Source: Ctenosaura bakeri (taxonomy: Eukaryota > Chordata > Lepidosauria > Squamata > Iguanidae). From it: a DNA stretch of 64,000 nucleotides. The position numbers and the translations under genes are program-made. The first letter of the stretch is position 1. The number at the start of each line of letters is the position of its first letter. Positions 12,431 through 23,099 of this stretch are shown piece after piece. The stretch spans positions 310,001 to 374,000 of the forward strand of contig CAOLHI010000653.1 in NCBI GenBank assembly GCA_948474755.1. Direction: 5' to 3'. The notes under the pieces are model-generated. The model did not search any database. It worked only from the letters and a program-made list of their open reading frames with translations, and was not told where the DNA came from.

Positions 12431-12510
12431 AATGCAATGCAATGCAATGCAATGCAATGCAATGCAATGCAATGCAATGCAATGCAATGCAATGCAATGC
12501 AATACAATAC
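12431..12510. repeat. (AATGC)n pentanucleotide satellite
   Basis: Fourteen perfect AATGC units (12431-12500) are followed by two AATAC units. Because the unit length is not a multiple of three, all frames on both strands stay open through it, which explains the repetitive peptide frames there. The L2 tail at 51680-51697 also ends in a few units of this type. Confidence 0.98.
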
Positions 12511-13261
12511 AATAATGTTGTAATTGATAGATTGATGAACATTTCTTACCATTAGGATTGCCCAAGGTATGTCAAACAATTGCTTCCCCCAACCCCCGTC
12601 CAAAGTAAAAGTCAAATGTGAATAGATAGTTGGACAGTTTTATTCATTTCTAGGTGACCACGGCATTGAGTCCCATCAATTTGGCAGCTGGCAGCAAGAG
12701 GATGGGTAAGCAATGAATCACTGAGTGACAGATGGCTGGCTATAACTACAGACAAGAGACTTTGCAATGCACTACGACATACCCTCAACCACAAACAGCT
12801 GGCCAACCATGCCACACATAGATTCTCTCTTTTGACTTGGCAGAAGGTCCATAGCCAAAATTCTGGAGGTGGAAGAACACTAAGAGAATCTAAGAGTGCA
12901 ATGAAAACCAATATGAAATGCAAAAACCTGAATGCAGTTAGTCTGATATATTCAAACTAAAATTACAAATAGCATAGCTCTGTATCTACAGTATATACCA
13001 GTATATATCATTGGAATGGAAGAAGATTCAGAATCTCTAGGCAGAAGTCAAAATGCAGCAGGAGAGCCTATTTTTTATTGAAATTTATCTGGATATGATT
13101 TTAGAATCAACACAAGAGAGTATGATGTAGAAGCCATAAGTGAGGTTTTCAAATAATGCCTTTCTCTCTGAACCTGAGGACATTACTCCTTTTTGTCCTA
13201 AAACTCCCACTTTACTGCTTTGGATAGTAGCAAAACAGCAACTTTCCCAGGCTGCCCAGCT

Positions 13262-13282
13262 CTCTCTCTCTCTCTCATTCTC
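13262..13282. repeat. (TC)n microsatellite
   Basis: A short run of TC units just left of the DNA element at 13311. Confidence 0.8.
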
Positions 13283-13310
13283 TCATCTCTCTCATAGCCA
13301 GTCTATCTAG

Positions 13311-13612
13311 GGCCCTTTTCGCATGTTACCTGTTTGCGTGACGGGGAAGGGCATCTCGTGCGAGAAGCCTCCTCTGAAACGCTGCCGCTTCCCCGCTCCT
13401 TCCTACCGCAGGTCACTTCCTGTTAGCGCGACCGCCGAGCTGGCACCCTGCCCCTTCCTTCCGCAGTGCAGTCTGGGAGCTGTAGACTGCGCTGGGGGAA
13501 GGAAGCGCGACCCACCCGGCTCGCTCGCGTTGTATGGAGCGATGCTCCCATTTGTGCGACGCTCAAGGGGCGTTTGCGCAAAAAAAAAAAAAAAACCCAT
13601 GCGAAAAGGGCC
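13311..13612. mobile_element. 302-bp MITE, possibly PIF/Harbinger type
   Basis: Perfect 15-bp terminal inverted repeats, ggcccttttcgcatg and catgcgaaaagggcc, are flanked by the three-base direct repeat TAG (13308-13310 and 13613-13615). The inside is GC- and CpG-rich. It holds an imperfect inverted repeat of about 22 bp whose arms begin at cttccttccgcag and end at ctgcgctgggggaaggaag. A three-base target duplication fits PIF/Harbinger transposons, but no transposase is present to prove it. A run of 15 A lies near the right end. Open frames here are by-products of GC-rich sequence. Confidence 0.75.
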
Positions 13613-15140
13613 TAGGATGTGTATAAGAAAAGCTTGACTAGATCAGAAAAAGGTCCCAGAATCCTGTTTCCAATTGTGGCAAGCCAGGAAGCTCAGGAGC
13701 AGGACAGAAAGGCTACTGTACTTACCTGTCATCCAACAAGCAGGTATATAGAAGGACTCTGCCTTTGCAAATGGATGCTCAATATTGTTAAAATGGCTAA
13801 TATCTTTCAGCAGCCCTACCATCCATGCTTTGTCTAATGTTAGTGGGTCACTCCCATATTTTTTATACTGAGAGTGAATTCCAAATGCTGACCCAGTATC
13901 CCATCTCATTCTTTATCAATCTGTATAGACAGAGAGTATACAAACTCAGAACTGTGCTATGGTTTACTGAAAATGATTCCTGGCTGAATCTACAAGGCTC
14001 TAGTATCTTCTCACTCAGAGAATGACCTTAAATATTAGCACACCCTCCAGCATTTAACAGATGAAAACCAGGATCCACATGGCCAAGCAATGTACGACTG
14101 TGGTCAAGATGGCAAAACTTATTGATGAGTGAAAATATACAAGCCAGGAGAACCGGCAGCAGTTTGCTTCTCCTGTCTCCTCTACAGAGTTGAGTGCAAC
14201 CTACTTTAGACTGTGTCTGAAGTAACTGAAGTAAGCTGAAAACAAAGGGAAAGAGAGAAATAGGGACATTTAAAAATACTAAAAAAGTGGGACAACAGGA
14301 GATTAATCAGGACTGTCCCTGGCAAATTGGGGTAGTTGGTGGTTATGTATTTGCAGTCACCTTCTGCCAACTCACCATTGCCTTGTCTTCAGTCCTTCCC
14401 AACCTCTTAAACAAGCATGTCCTGACCAGTAAATTCCAGACACAGGTTTGTTAATGCATTTTTCTATTTTTTAATTTCCCATACACTATTCCAAAATCTT
14501 ACTACAGAATGCTTTGCAAGTTCTAAAATGAATGAATAAATAACATTCAGAAAAACAACATGGAATATTCCAAGCTCCTATAGCCTATCCTTGTTTGGTT
14601 GGCCTTTTTTTTCATGCGTAGAAAGGGAGGAGCAGCATCAGATCCTGTAAGAATAAAAGGAGAGGCTGGTGCTGCTAAATAGTAGTAATTTATGATTACA
14701 AATAAATTGTGTAACATATTTCGAAAAGAATCTTTGGGAAAAAAACATTCTTTGAGTGAATTAACTGATGTGCCATGCTAAAATACAATGGCCTTTTGCC
14801 CTGAAGAACAGATTATGTGTAATAATAAATTACTACTTTGGAGTACCAGCTTGAGGCTTTGCCTGACTTTTTGTTCTGCTCCTCTGTGTTATGGCCACAA
14901 TCCAAAACACTTTTTATGTTTCCAGCGCAGGGGATTCATTGTGCCTAGATCTGTGCTGAATAATCATCCATATTTATATTTTCTATTACTAAAAGTTTAT
15001 CGCATGGCCATTTCTACTATTGTACCCATAGGTCTCTGTGGCTGGAATGTCAGCTTTCCCTTGGTGAGTTACCACATTAGCTTTCCTTTAGAAACCTGCA
15101 GAAAGGGCCCCAAACAGCTGGTTTTCCCTCCTAGAGCTTG
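13613..15140. other. No gene or clear repeat seen
   Basis: AT-rich intron sequence without recognised elements; short open frames only. Confidence 0.5.
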
Positions 15141-15154
15141 AAAAAGATTTGTTT

Positions 15155-15250
15155 TAGACTACCAACTCCCAGAATCTCTCAGACAGCAATTGCCACTAAC
15201 CATGCTGGCTAAAGGATTCTAGGAGTGATAATACAAAATGTAACTTTTCT
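15155..15250. repeat. Palindromic 'accaactcccagaatc' repeat
   Basis: Left arm 'gactaccaactcccagaatc', centre 'accatgctggctaaagg', right arm 'attctaggagtgataa'. Same family as at 4190-4290. Confidence 0.7.
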
Positions 15251-15259
15251 AAGCTCTGC

Positions 15260-18229
15260 TCTGACCTCACATTAGATTGTTATGATTTTTATGTTACAAC
15301 TGGGTTTATGAAATAGAGGATTACAACCTTGTCTGGTTTGCTGTGATAAAAATGAGCATTACCATCTTCATGCCTCCCTGAATTTCCACTGCATTGTACC
15401 CTAGATCAACCTTTAACTTGAACTCTACTTTTCAATCAAACTGAAGATTGGGTAAAGATAGTTATAGTTGGCAGCCAGAGGTTAAGCTATAATAAACCAT
15501 AATTTGCAGCTTTGATTCTCACTCAAAGAAGATCTTAGGAATTTTTAGCATCTATTTTTAATACAAATATTTAACATCTTCCCAGAACAACCACTGAACT
15601 TGCCCACATGCTGAACTTCTCATTAATTACTGTTGTTAAATGATTTTCACCACACCCATCTTCTCTCCAAACTTGGTAGAACAAAACAAAGATTATACTT
15701 CGAGCATGACCTTGGGTCTCAACACAATGTAATTAAAGTACATGGCCACTTAAACTTCCAAATTAAATACAAAAGGCAAATCTTTCTTTCATGCATCACT
15801 CTTCCATCCACTTGGCAAGTAGGATGAGAACACCTAGAGAATAGCTATACAGGTGACTAACAAAATTTGGTCTTTTCCCAAAACACACAGTATTTGTGGG
15901 CAATAAAAACATTTTAATGTGAATATATATCTCCTTAACTTATGTAACCTTCCAGGGTGGATGCATACAGCATTTTTAGCATTCTGTCTGTTGAGGCGGA
16001 CAACGAAATGAAGCAGCTGCTGCTGCTTCTCCTTTATTGGTGAATGGTACACTCCTAGCTGAAAGAAAGTATTAGATCCTACTTCAAAGATGTTTTGTGA
16101 CATTGCAAGAATTGCTTCAGCACAGCTCTTTCCTGCCTGAACCCCCAGTAACAGAGAAAACCATGTTGGAATATTATACCTGCTTCCTACATTGTGAAGC
16201 CACTTCCAAAACTGGGTGATGCTGGTATGGCATAGGCCTTCTCATGCTGCAGCACAAAGGACTCATTGTACAGTGGTTCTCACACCACTAGTGTAACTTA
16301 AGAAGGCAGTGTCATCAGTAGCATTAGAAGCCCATTAAGAGGTATGTGTATGCAGATTAAGTTTGTGAGTATAAAGAAATGCTCTCAATATTTCTTAGAG
16401 AAGGTTCTCACCTATATTGTATGACAACATGGAAATATTATTCCTCTACTCTGGGAGCCAAAGGACATCTCATCAGATCAGTGGGATCTGAGCCTTATGA
16501 TTCATATTTTCATATGATCAATGCATGATGAAGCCTGCTTCTAGTCTGTTAATCAGTGAAACAGCCATAAACAGTGTCGTGCTCTGTTTTATTATTCCCT
16601 TCAGATAAAAATACAAAGGCTATGTCAAACTAACTCTTTGAAATGTGAAGGTAAGAAAAACAGAAGACAAAGGCGTTTTTAATGAATGCAGACAAATGAC
16701 GGAGTACCCACATGTGCATTTTGGAAGCTTCATAGGGTAATGTTACATGAAGAGAACTCTCACAAGGGCCAGACCATTTCAACTATACCAACACAAGCAC
16801 ACACACACACACCAGAAACCTATAAAAAGAGCGGGTGTGCTTGGGTAATAGTTTTGAATTTACAACTACAGTACCTCTGTGAATGTGTAAAATCATGTAG
16901 AAGTTATACGACTGTTGGCACAAGCAAACTGCATGAAAGGTATAGATTCAGCCTAAGGCTAACTGTTTGTTCCACCTAGAATGGATCCATGTAGTCAATG
17001 GGAATTTAATAAGTTAACACACATATAAGTACTATTAATCCAATGGGATAGTTCAAGTTGGGACTAACTATTGGATTTAGGTGTCTAGAACTATCCCAAA
17101 TGGCTGCCAGGTGAGTCACTTGGGAATGTGAGCAACCAATAATTCTATATACTTCAAGAATGCAAATAAGTCACGCATGTGGATGGACTGAATCATCCTG
17201 TTTGCAGAAGTAATTGAACTTGGGGTTTTTAGTACTACAGTAATGACAACATATGCAAATAAAGAGTGTCTTTAGTGCATATATATTAAGCAAAATTCTG
17301 GAACTTTTTCTTCTTCCTCCTCTTCCTTTTTGTCCTTCCACTCCTTTTCTTCCACCTCCTCTTTATCTCATCTTTTCCATAAAACTGGGACTCAAGGCAA
17401 CTAAGAACAGACTGGCATCTTCATCATATAGTATTGTTGCTCTTGGGGCATAATCTCACAAGGTGCAATGGTGAATTCTCTTCCTTTTCTATCACTGATT
17501 CATAAGACCCTTAGGCAAGTTAGAAGATGATGAATAATCATGAATAATCAGGAAACTAAAGGAGGAATGCCATGTTATTTTCCTGGTGGGAAGAGAGTCA
17601 TTCTTGCCTTCAGGGTTAATTCTCTTCCCACTCTCATCTTTCTGAATTATTTTACATTATACTCCTGGGTGTTATGGATAATTTTATTGTTGTCAGGCTC
17701 TGTGCTGTTGTTTTTCTGTGCTTTATGATATTTTGACATGTTTTGATTTTAATGATGAATTGTGTTTTTTATAGTTAAAGCTGCCTTCCTGTGCATTATC
17801 CTAACAAGTAGTCTACAAATCTCTTAAATGGTTAAATATTTTACATGTAAATATTTTACATTTTTCTATTTTTGCTCTAGAATGCACATTTATGTTCCAC
17901 CCCCCCTGTCAAACATGAGACTTATTCTTAGGCTGAAATGCAGAATATATTTGATCAAATCCAGGACCAATCAGCAGACTTAGGACATTGCTGGGCTTGG
18001 TGCATTGTGTATGGCATTTGGTGTGAAACCAGTTTTAAGGACTATAGCTCAAACTTTTGCTTCTTCTAAGTTATAAGTGAAATCAACATTAATCCAGACA
18101 ATGTGAAGTGAATGATCTAGCAACTACTAAAACAAGGTGACACAAATTCCTTGGACAAAATTGCAAGAACTATATAGATCTATTCACCATTCAAGAGTCT
18201 GTATTCCATTTTAAAGGTAAAGCTATCAA
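15260..18229. other. No gene seen; unique AT-rich intron
   Basis: No named repeat recognised except a small inverted pair, 'aatccaatgggatagttc' and 'aactattggatt', near 17037-17076, and a short AC run near 16797-16812. Confidence 0.5.
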
Positions 18230-18500
18230 CCTGACTGTTTGCTCTGATACTAAGTGGCAACCATGTCTGTCAGGCCACACCTGTCTGGTTACAAGCTACA
18301 TGCAAATGGATTATTTCTGACAGCTTCCTCTTGAGAAATACCGGACAGTTCTACTTATATCAAGATTACCCGGAAAGCTACTTATGGAACATTCCTGTTC
18401 CCAATAAAATATGTCCTGACATCTAGCCGATTACAACAACTTGTTATCTGGGGAAACGAGTATCTAAAGCTAAGAATTCTTTGATCAAAAGCTAATTCTT
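18230..18500. promoter_or_regulatory. Candidate intronic enhancer
   Basis: Repeat-free segment with several recognisable factor motifs: an E-box CACCTG at 18278-18283, a POU octamer ATGCAAAT at 18300-18307, and a TCF/LEF-like CTTTGATC within a near-palindrome at 18479-18491. KLF12 introns and flanks are known to be rich in conserved non-coding elements. The call is inference only, since conservation cannot be measured here. Confidence 0.25.
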
Positions 18501-19214
18501 ACATGCTAGCCATCCAAGAAAGAAGCACTGCAATATTTTATGCTCCACTGAGTCAGAAAAAGAACACATGATTAAATATGATACTTTTTTGAAAATACAG
18601 TGGTTAAAACCAATTTTCATTCGAGTAGATTTCTTGTTGCCCAAAATAATGTTCCATACTCCTTGCAACCCTCAGAAATCTGTTCAAGAAGGTCCCCTAA
18701 CCCCTCAAAGCAGATTTTGAGAGCTTACTCAGGCTACAAGGGAGATGGTATAAGTACACTGCCCACCCATAAGAATTCTGCTCCCCAAATGAAATTCTCC
18801 TTCAGTCACCAAATTCCTCGCATTGCAGAGAATGAGACACTGAAAATTGTACACATTGAGAACTCTTCAATCTGCTGTGTTCACATTCCTTTAGTAACTG
18901 TGCTTGTCCCTTATCTTTCAATATGTAAACTGTATTTCTGGATGCTCCAATGATGTTTTAAATTATTGCAATGTTAGAAATTTGGAGAGGAAAGGAAAAT
19001 TTTTATTGGGGAGCAGAATTCTCATTTTGTGAAGCAATTCCCTCATTCATCCCCTCCCCAGCAATACTCTTGCCCACTCCTTATTCTATTGATGGAAGCT
19101 GTCCTGTTAGCAGAAGGTGGAGATTGGGATATTATTTTTCAAAACCGGCATGACAAATTATTTGTCATTAATTTAAAAATTCCTAACAAGTTGCTATTAC
19201 TACATGCTACTTAT

Positions 19215-19435
19215 GTATGGATATGCCTTCAAGTCACTTGCCGACTTATGGCTACCTCATTAATTTCATAAGGGTTTCTTACACAAGGAATACTCAGAGG
19301 ATGTTTTTCTAGTTCCTTCCTCTGACATATCGCCTACAGCACCTGGTATACCATCCAGGTACTAACCAATGCTGACTCTGCTAAGTTTCCTAGATCATTC
19401 AGGATCTGGGGCCTTCAGGGTATTTAGGCCTGGTA
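19215..19435 (-). mobile_element. 5S rRNA-derived SINE
   Basis: On the minus strand the head (19432-19332) follows 5S rRNA: the plus strand shows gcctacagcacctggtat, catccaggtactaacca, ctgctaagtttcctagatca and ccttcagggtat, matching the reverse complement of 5S with one gap of about 14 nt. The other end (from about 19220) carries a Bov-B-like tail, tgccttcaagtcacttgccg, as in the tRNA-headed SINEs. Flanking direct repeats acatgctacttat (19202-19214) and acatgctagttac (19436-19448) look like a target-site duplication. It fits the 5S-Sauria type of squamate SINE. It is a diverged copy, not a 5S gene. Confidence 0.88.
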
Positions 19436-19644
19436 ACATGCTAGTTACTAATGCATTATTTTTTAAAAAATTAATTTTTTAAAAACTTTAAAGCAGAAAA
19501 ACGTCCCAAACCTCCCTCCTATGTGACTCTAAAACAAACGTTTAGAAGTAATGAGCAGTTGTTAACTTGCTACACCAAAAAACATAACAGGCATAACGTA
19601 AAAAAAAGGACACTGATCCTTATCCTTATTGCCAGCAAAAAGTA

Positions 19645-19760
19645 TTGGTAATTTTATTTTTTTGTATCCCGCTTTTCTTCAATGTGAGGCCCAAGGTGGT
19701 TTACAGTATTCCAAACTCTGTCTGCAGACTTTAGACCAGTTTTGAGACTGGTCTAAATAA
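19645..19760 (-). mobile_element. L2-type LINE 3' end fragment
   Basis: On the plus strand 'tttttgtatcccgcttttct' followed by 'gaggcccaaggtggtttaca' is the reverse complement of the usual squamate L2 3' end. It is truncated and old. Confidence 0.6.
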
Positions 19761-19979
19761 GCCCATCCAACTGCTTGTGATGAGAGTGAATTTCATTTTA
19801 AATTATGAAACAAACAAAATCTCCTGGAGTTAATGATGAGGAAGCTGAGAAATGTCTCCTTTATTATTTGCACCCTGTGGACTGCCTTGTAATCATTGTT
19901 CTTTCCCTTTCAGTTTCACATCCAAGGTACACTATCTCATCATCTCTAAAGCATTCACCATTCAAACATTATTCATATT

Positions 19980-20019
19980 ACATGCCTTTATTCCCATTCA
20001 GATTACTGTAATGTGCTCT
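19980..20019 (+). mobile_element. L2-type LINE, 5' piece split by a SINE
   Basis: 'catgcctttattcccattca' and 'gattactgtaatgtgctct' correspond to the late reverse-transcriptase region of squamate L2 elements. The element resumes at 20211 after the SINE. The true left limit may be earlier. Confidence 0.65.
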
Positions 20020-20209
20020 GAGAGCCAGTGTGGTACAGTGGTTTGAACACTGGACTAGGATCCTGGAAACCATGGTTGATTCTCTGCTTCGCCATGGAAA
20101 CCCACCAGGTAACCTTGGGCATGTTATGCACTCTCAGCCCCAGAAAACCACACAACAGCTTTGCTTCAGGGTTGCGATAAGTCAGAAGCAACCTGAAGGC
20201 AACATCGAG
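20020..20209 (+). mobile_element. Sauria-type tRNA SINE inserted in L2
   Basis: Starts gagagccagtgtggtacagtg, has the tRNA-like region 'ggaaaccatggttgattc', then 'ccttgggcatgttatgcac' and a Bov-B-like tail 'gggttgcgataagtcagaag'. It sits inside an L2 copy. The flanks attactgtaatgtgctct and aattacaatgtgctct are an imperfect target-site duplication (one copy 3 bp longer), so its position and orientation are clear. Confidence 0.85.
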
Positions 20210-20210
20210 A

Positions 20211-20835
20211 ATTACAATGTGCTCTACATGGGGCTGCATTTGAAGAATGTTTGGAAACTTCAGCTGGTATGAAAAGCTACAGCCAGAGTCTTAATTGGGG
20301 CTGGTTACAGTTTCCTGCTCCAACAGCTCCCGTGTCTGCCAGCCTGTTTTCAGACACAATTTAAAGTGCTGGTTATGACCTGTAAATCCCTATATGGCTT
20401 AGTTCTGGGCTCTGAGATCCACAGGAGAGGACCTTCTTTCAGTCTCACCACCCTCGTAAGTGGGAACACAAGAGAAGGCCTTCTCAGTTGCTATACCTAG
20501 TCTTTGTACTTGTCTCCCCAGGGAGGCCAGAACGCCCTCCTCCCTGCTGTCCTGCTATTGGCAGGCAAAATTTTTTGTTCAGACAAGCTTTTAGAATAGA
20601 AGGTTTTAAGAAAAGGGATGTAAGAGGATGCTGAGTTGTTTTAAATTGTGTTGTTTTAACTTTTAAAAAATCTTTTTGAAGTGCATGTTTTAAATGATTT
20701 CAGTACGGTTAATAGCTTAATTCTATACTGATACCAACTTTCTCTTTGCTTTTAATTATATTGTAATCTTGTTTAATTTGTTAGCTGCTTTGAGTTCCAA
20801 TCTTGGGACAAAGGTAGAATATAAATAAAGATAAT
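20211..20835 (+). mobile_element. L2-type LINE 3' part
   Basis: Begins 'tgctctacatggggctgcat' (end of reverse transcriptase), goes through 'aaagtgctggttatgacctg' and 'gcctt ctcagttgc', and ends with a typical tail 'ttgttagctgctttgagttc' and 'gtagaatataaataaa'. Frames are broken by many changes, so it is a fossil. Confidence 0.8.
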
Positions 20836-22660
20836 GATGACAAAGCTGTCAACCGTGCAGAAAGTTACAAGTATTCAGCCTGTCATACCTTTATGGCAGG
20901 AACAGAACATCAATATCTTTGGGAAAAGTAAAACATTTCGTATTGACTTCTGTGTATCCTGTTTATTGGATCATTCCTAGGTTTGCAAGTGTTAATAGTC
21001 AATTAAAAGCCACTAGTCATTACAGAACAATGAAAACTTCATATTCAGAGTCAGTAGGCCTCTGGTTGATGTGGAAAAATGGGTGGTTGAGTAGGTGTCA
21101 AAATATTAAAAAAAACTGCTTTTGACGATACTGCTCTTGCATATTGATCTCATATATGTTTACTTGTAGAAGTCTTATTATCTGGCAAATATAGACATGA
21201 TTTCATAGGTAATGTTGTTTCAGGCATTATAAACCCAACCCTTGTTAAGCTGCTCCTTGCTGAACAGAACTTTTGAATAATCTCCCCGTTTGGTACAAGC
21301 ACAAAAAGCGTATTCCTTGGGTAGCTAACCTTTAACATGCATTTCACAAGCGATACATGCAGAGGACATGAACAGCATTGTGGATGGAGCAAGTGATCTG
21401 TGCATCCAGCTACTGCACAGAACCAGGTTTGTACCTTTGTACAGCTGCACTGTGCTTTATTCCCAAATTCACAGGCTACTGGCAAAATCATACCACGGAA
21501 AGAGGCATGGTATAAGAATTGTAGCATGAATCACAGTGTCACTCAGGCATAACTTCATATGTATTTGCAACACACTTGACAAAATGGTTCACTATCACTG
21601 GGATGTTCAACTAGTGTAGGGCAGTTGCTTGAATTTGCTGCTGAACAACTACTAGTGCCAGTCCTATCATTATGGAGTGTAGAGTGGCTGGCTCAGGCAG
21701 CAGATTTTGGGTGACACTAAAGGGTAGTAAGTAATGATGCTATTTATTTTGTTATTCATACAGCTATAACACCAAGGATGGGAGAAGTGCTTGTGGTATT
21801 GTCTAACATGTCCACTTTGTCAGCTTTAGCTACTATGCACCTTGATTTTGATAAGAGGAGGAAAATTTTATGCTCTGCCACAGACAACAAAATGTCTTGA
21901 GCTGGCCCTGAAAACTGCCCTATCAGAGGAGACTGCCTGAGAAATAACTACACAAGGTACAAGTAGTTCCAATGGCTTTTAATGTTATCCTGATCAGCTC
22001 AATAGGGTCATGAAGAGGTAGCTTAAATTTGTTTAGTTTACCAATGTCCACAGTGAATTGCAATCTGTGAAATATATATTAAGAACAGTTCCCATGCAGC
22101 TGTACAGCCTAGCTCTTAATCTTGTCCTAGGAATGCATGTGGGCTGCAGTTCTAGAAGGCAAAATATGAAGCAATAATCCGGACCTGAGGGAAATCTTAT
22201 TCTTTGAACATAATGAAATCATCAGAATTCCCGGGTGCCACACACACAGACATAAATACACACATACTAGTATTTAGAAGGCCAATGGTCAGCCCAGCAA
22301 ATCTTTTCATAACAACCCAGAGAGCGTGCACAATAGAAAGACTGCTTTCCTCTTAACACACTGTTGTGGGAGTATAAATGTGGGAATCTTTCTATCTGGG
22401 CATAATGTCAGACCTACAGTGTAGAGCAATAATTCTTCAAAGTTTTTTTTTATGTGCATTCATGTATACTTTATGATCACATCTTTATGATCACATCTGC
22501 ATAGTCAGCAGTATGCTATGTTAATTAATTTCCATTCAAAACTTAATGGAAAAATGGTTCCAGTGATTTTGAGACAACCTATTTCCACAACAGAGGGCCG
22601 CCTTACTTAACTGCTATAAACAGGCTTCCTCTGGTCACTGCCTCTTTCCCCAAAGTCCTA
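20836..22660. other. No gene seen
   Basis: AT-rich unique intron. A vague resemblance to a dispersed 'gctcaggcagcagattttgg' motif occurs near 21690. Confidence 0.5.
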
Positions 22661-22664
22661 GACT

Positions 22665-23060
22665 GTGACCCTTTCTGCGGCTTACCGGATCCTGGTGGTG
22701 TCCTGTGGAGATATCAGTAGAGCCTCTCCCAGGACCATGACAGGAGTACTTCCCTCCATACTGACTGCCTCTGTGAATGAAGGAAGAGCAATGGCGCTAC
22801 CTCTTCCTTCCTCAGCACAGCCAGGTACTGTCCCAAGCTGTGCTGGGGCAGGAAGTGCAGCCATTGCACTTCCGGGACCTCCACACAGCAGGTAAGTGTG
22901 GGCAGGTGTTGGGAGGGCTGCATGATCGCTGTTATTGATGGGGAAAACTCATCAATGATTTACTGTGTGAGCGCACCGCCTGGGCACAGGAGAACGATGG
23001 GACCCGGACAATGTCATGCAGAACTGTCGTCTGGGTCCCATCCTTTCCCCATCCCCAACG
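22665..23060. repeat. GC-rich hairpin-rich segment
   Basis: This CpG-containing segment holds several inverted repeats: ggaagtgca/tgcacttcc, agcacagc/gctgtgct, ggaagag/ctcttcc and gatgggaccc/gggtcccatc. Its left end, gaccctttctgcggcttacc, resembles the left end of the element at 13311 (ggcccttttcgcatgttacc). The right end was not found. It may be a truncated relative of the elements at 5685 and 13311. Confidence 0.4.
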
Positions 23061-23099
23061 CGGGACAACAACATCCTGTGAACAATTGCTGACGCTGTT

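Noticed and set aside
12316..12615. Open frames with repeated CNAMQ or ALHCI peptides on both strands
   Set aside because: They are read through the AATGC pentanucleotide array, which has no stops in any frame.
13323..13637. 104-codon open frame on the plus strand
   Set aside because: It lies within the 302-bp MITE and its flank; high G+C removes stops. No domain and no splice context.
19332..19432. 5S rRNA gene
   Set aside because: A gap of about 14 nt, many changes and a SINE tail with target duplication show a retroposon.
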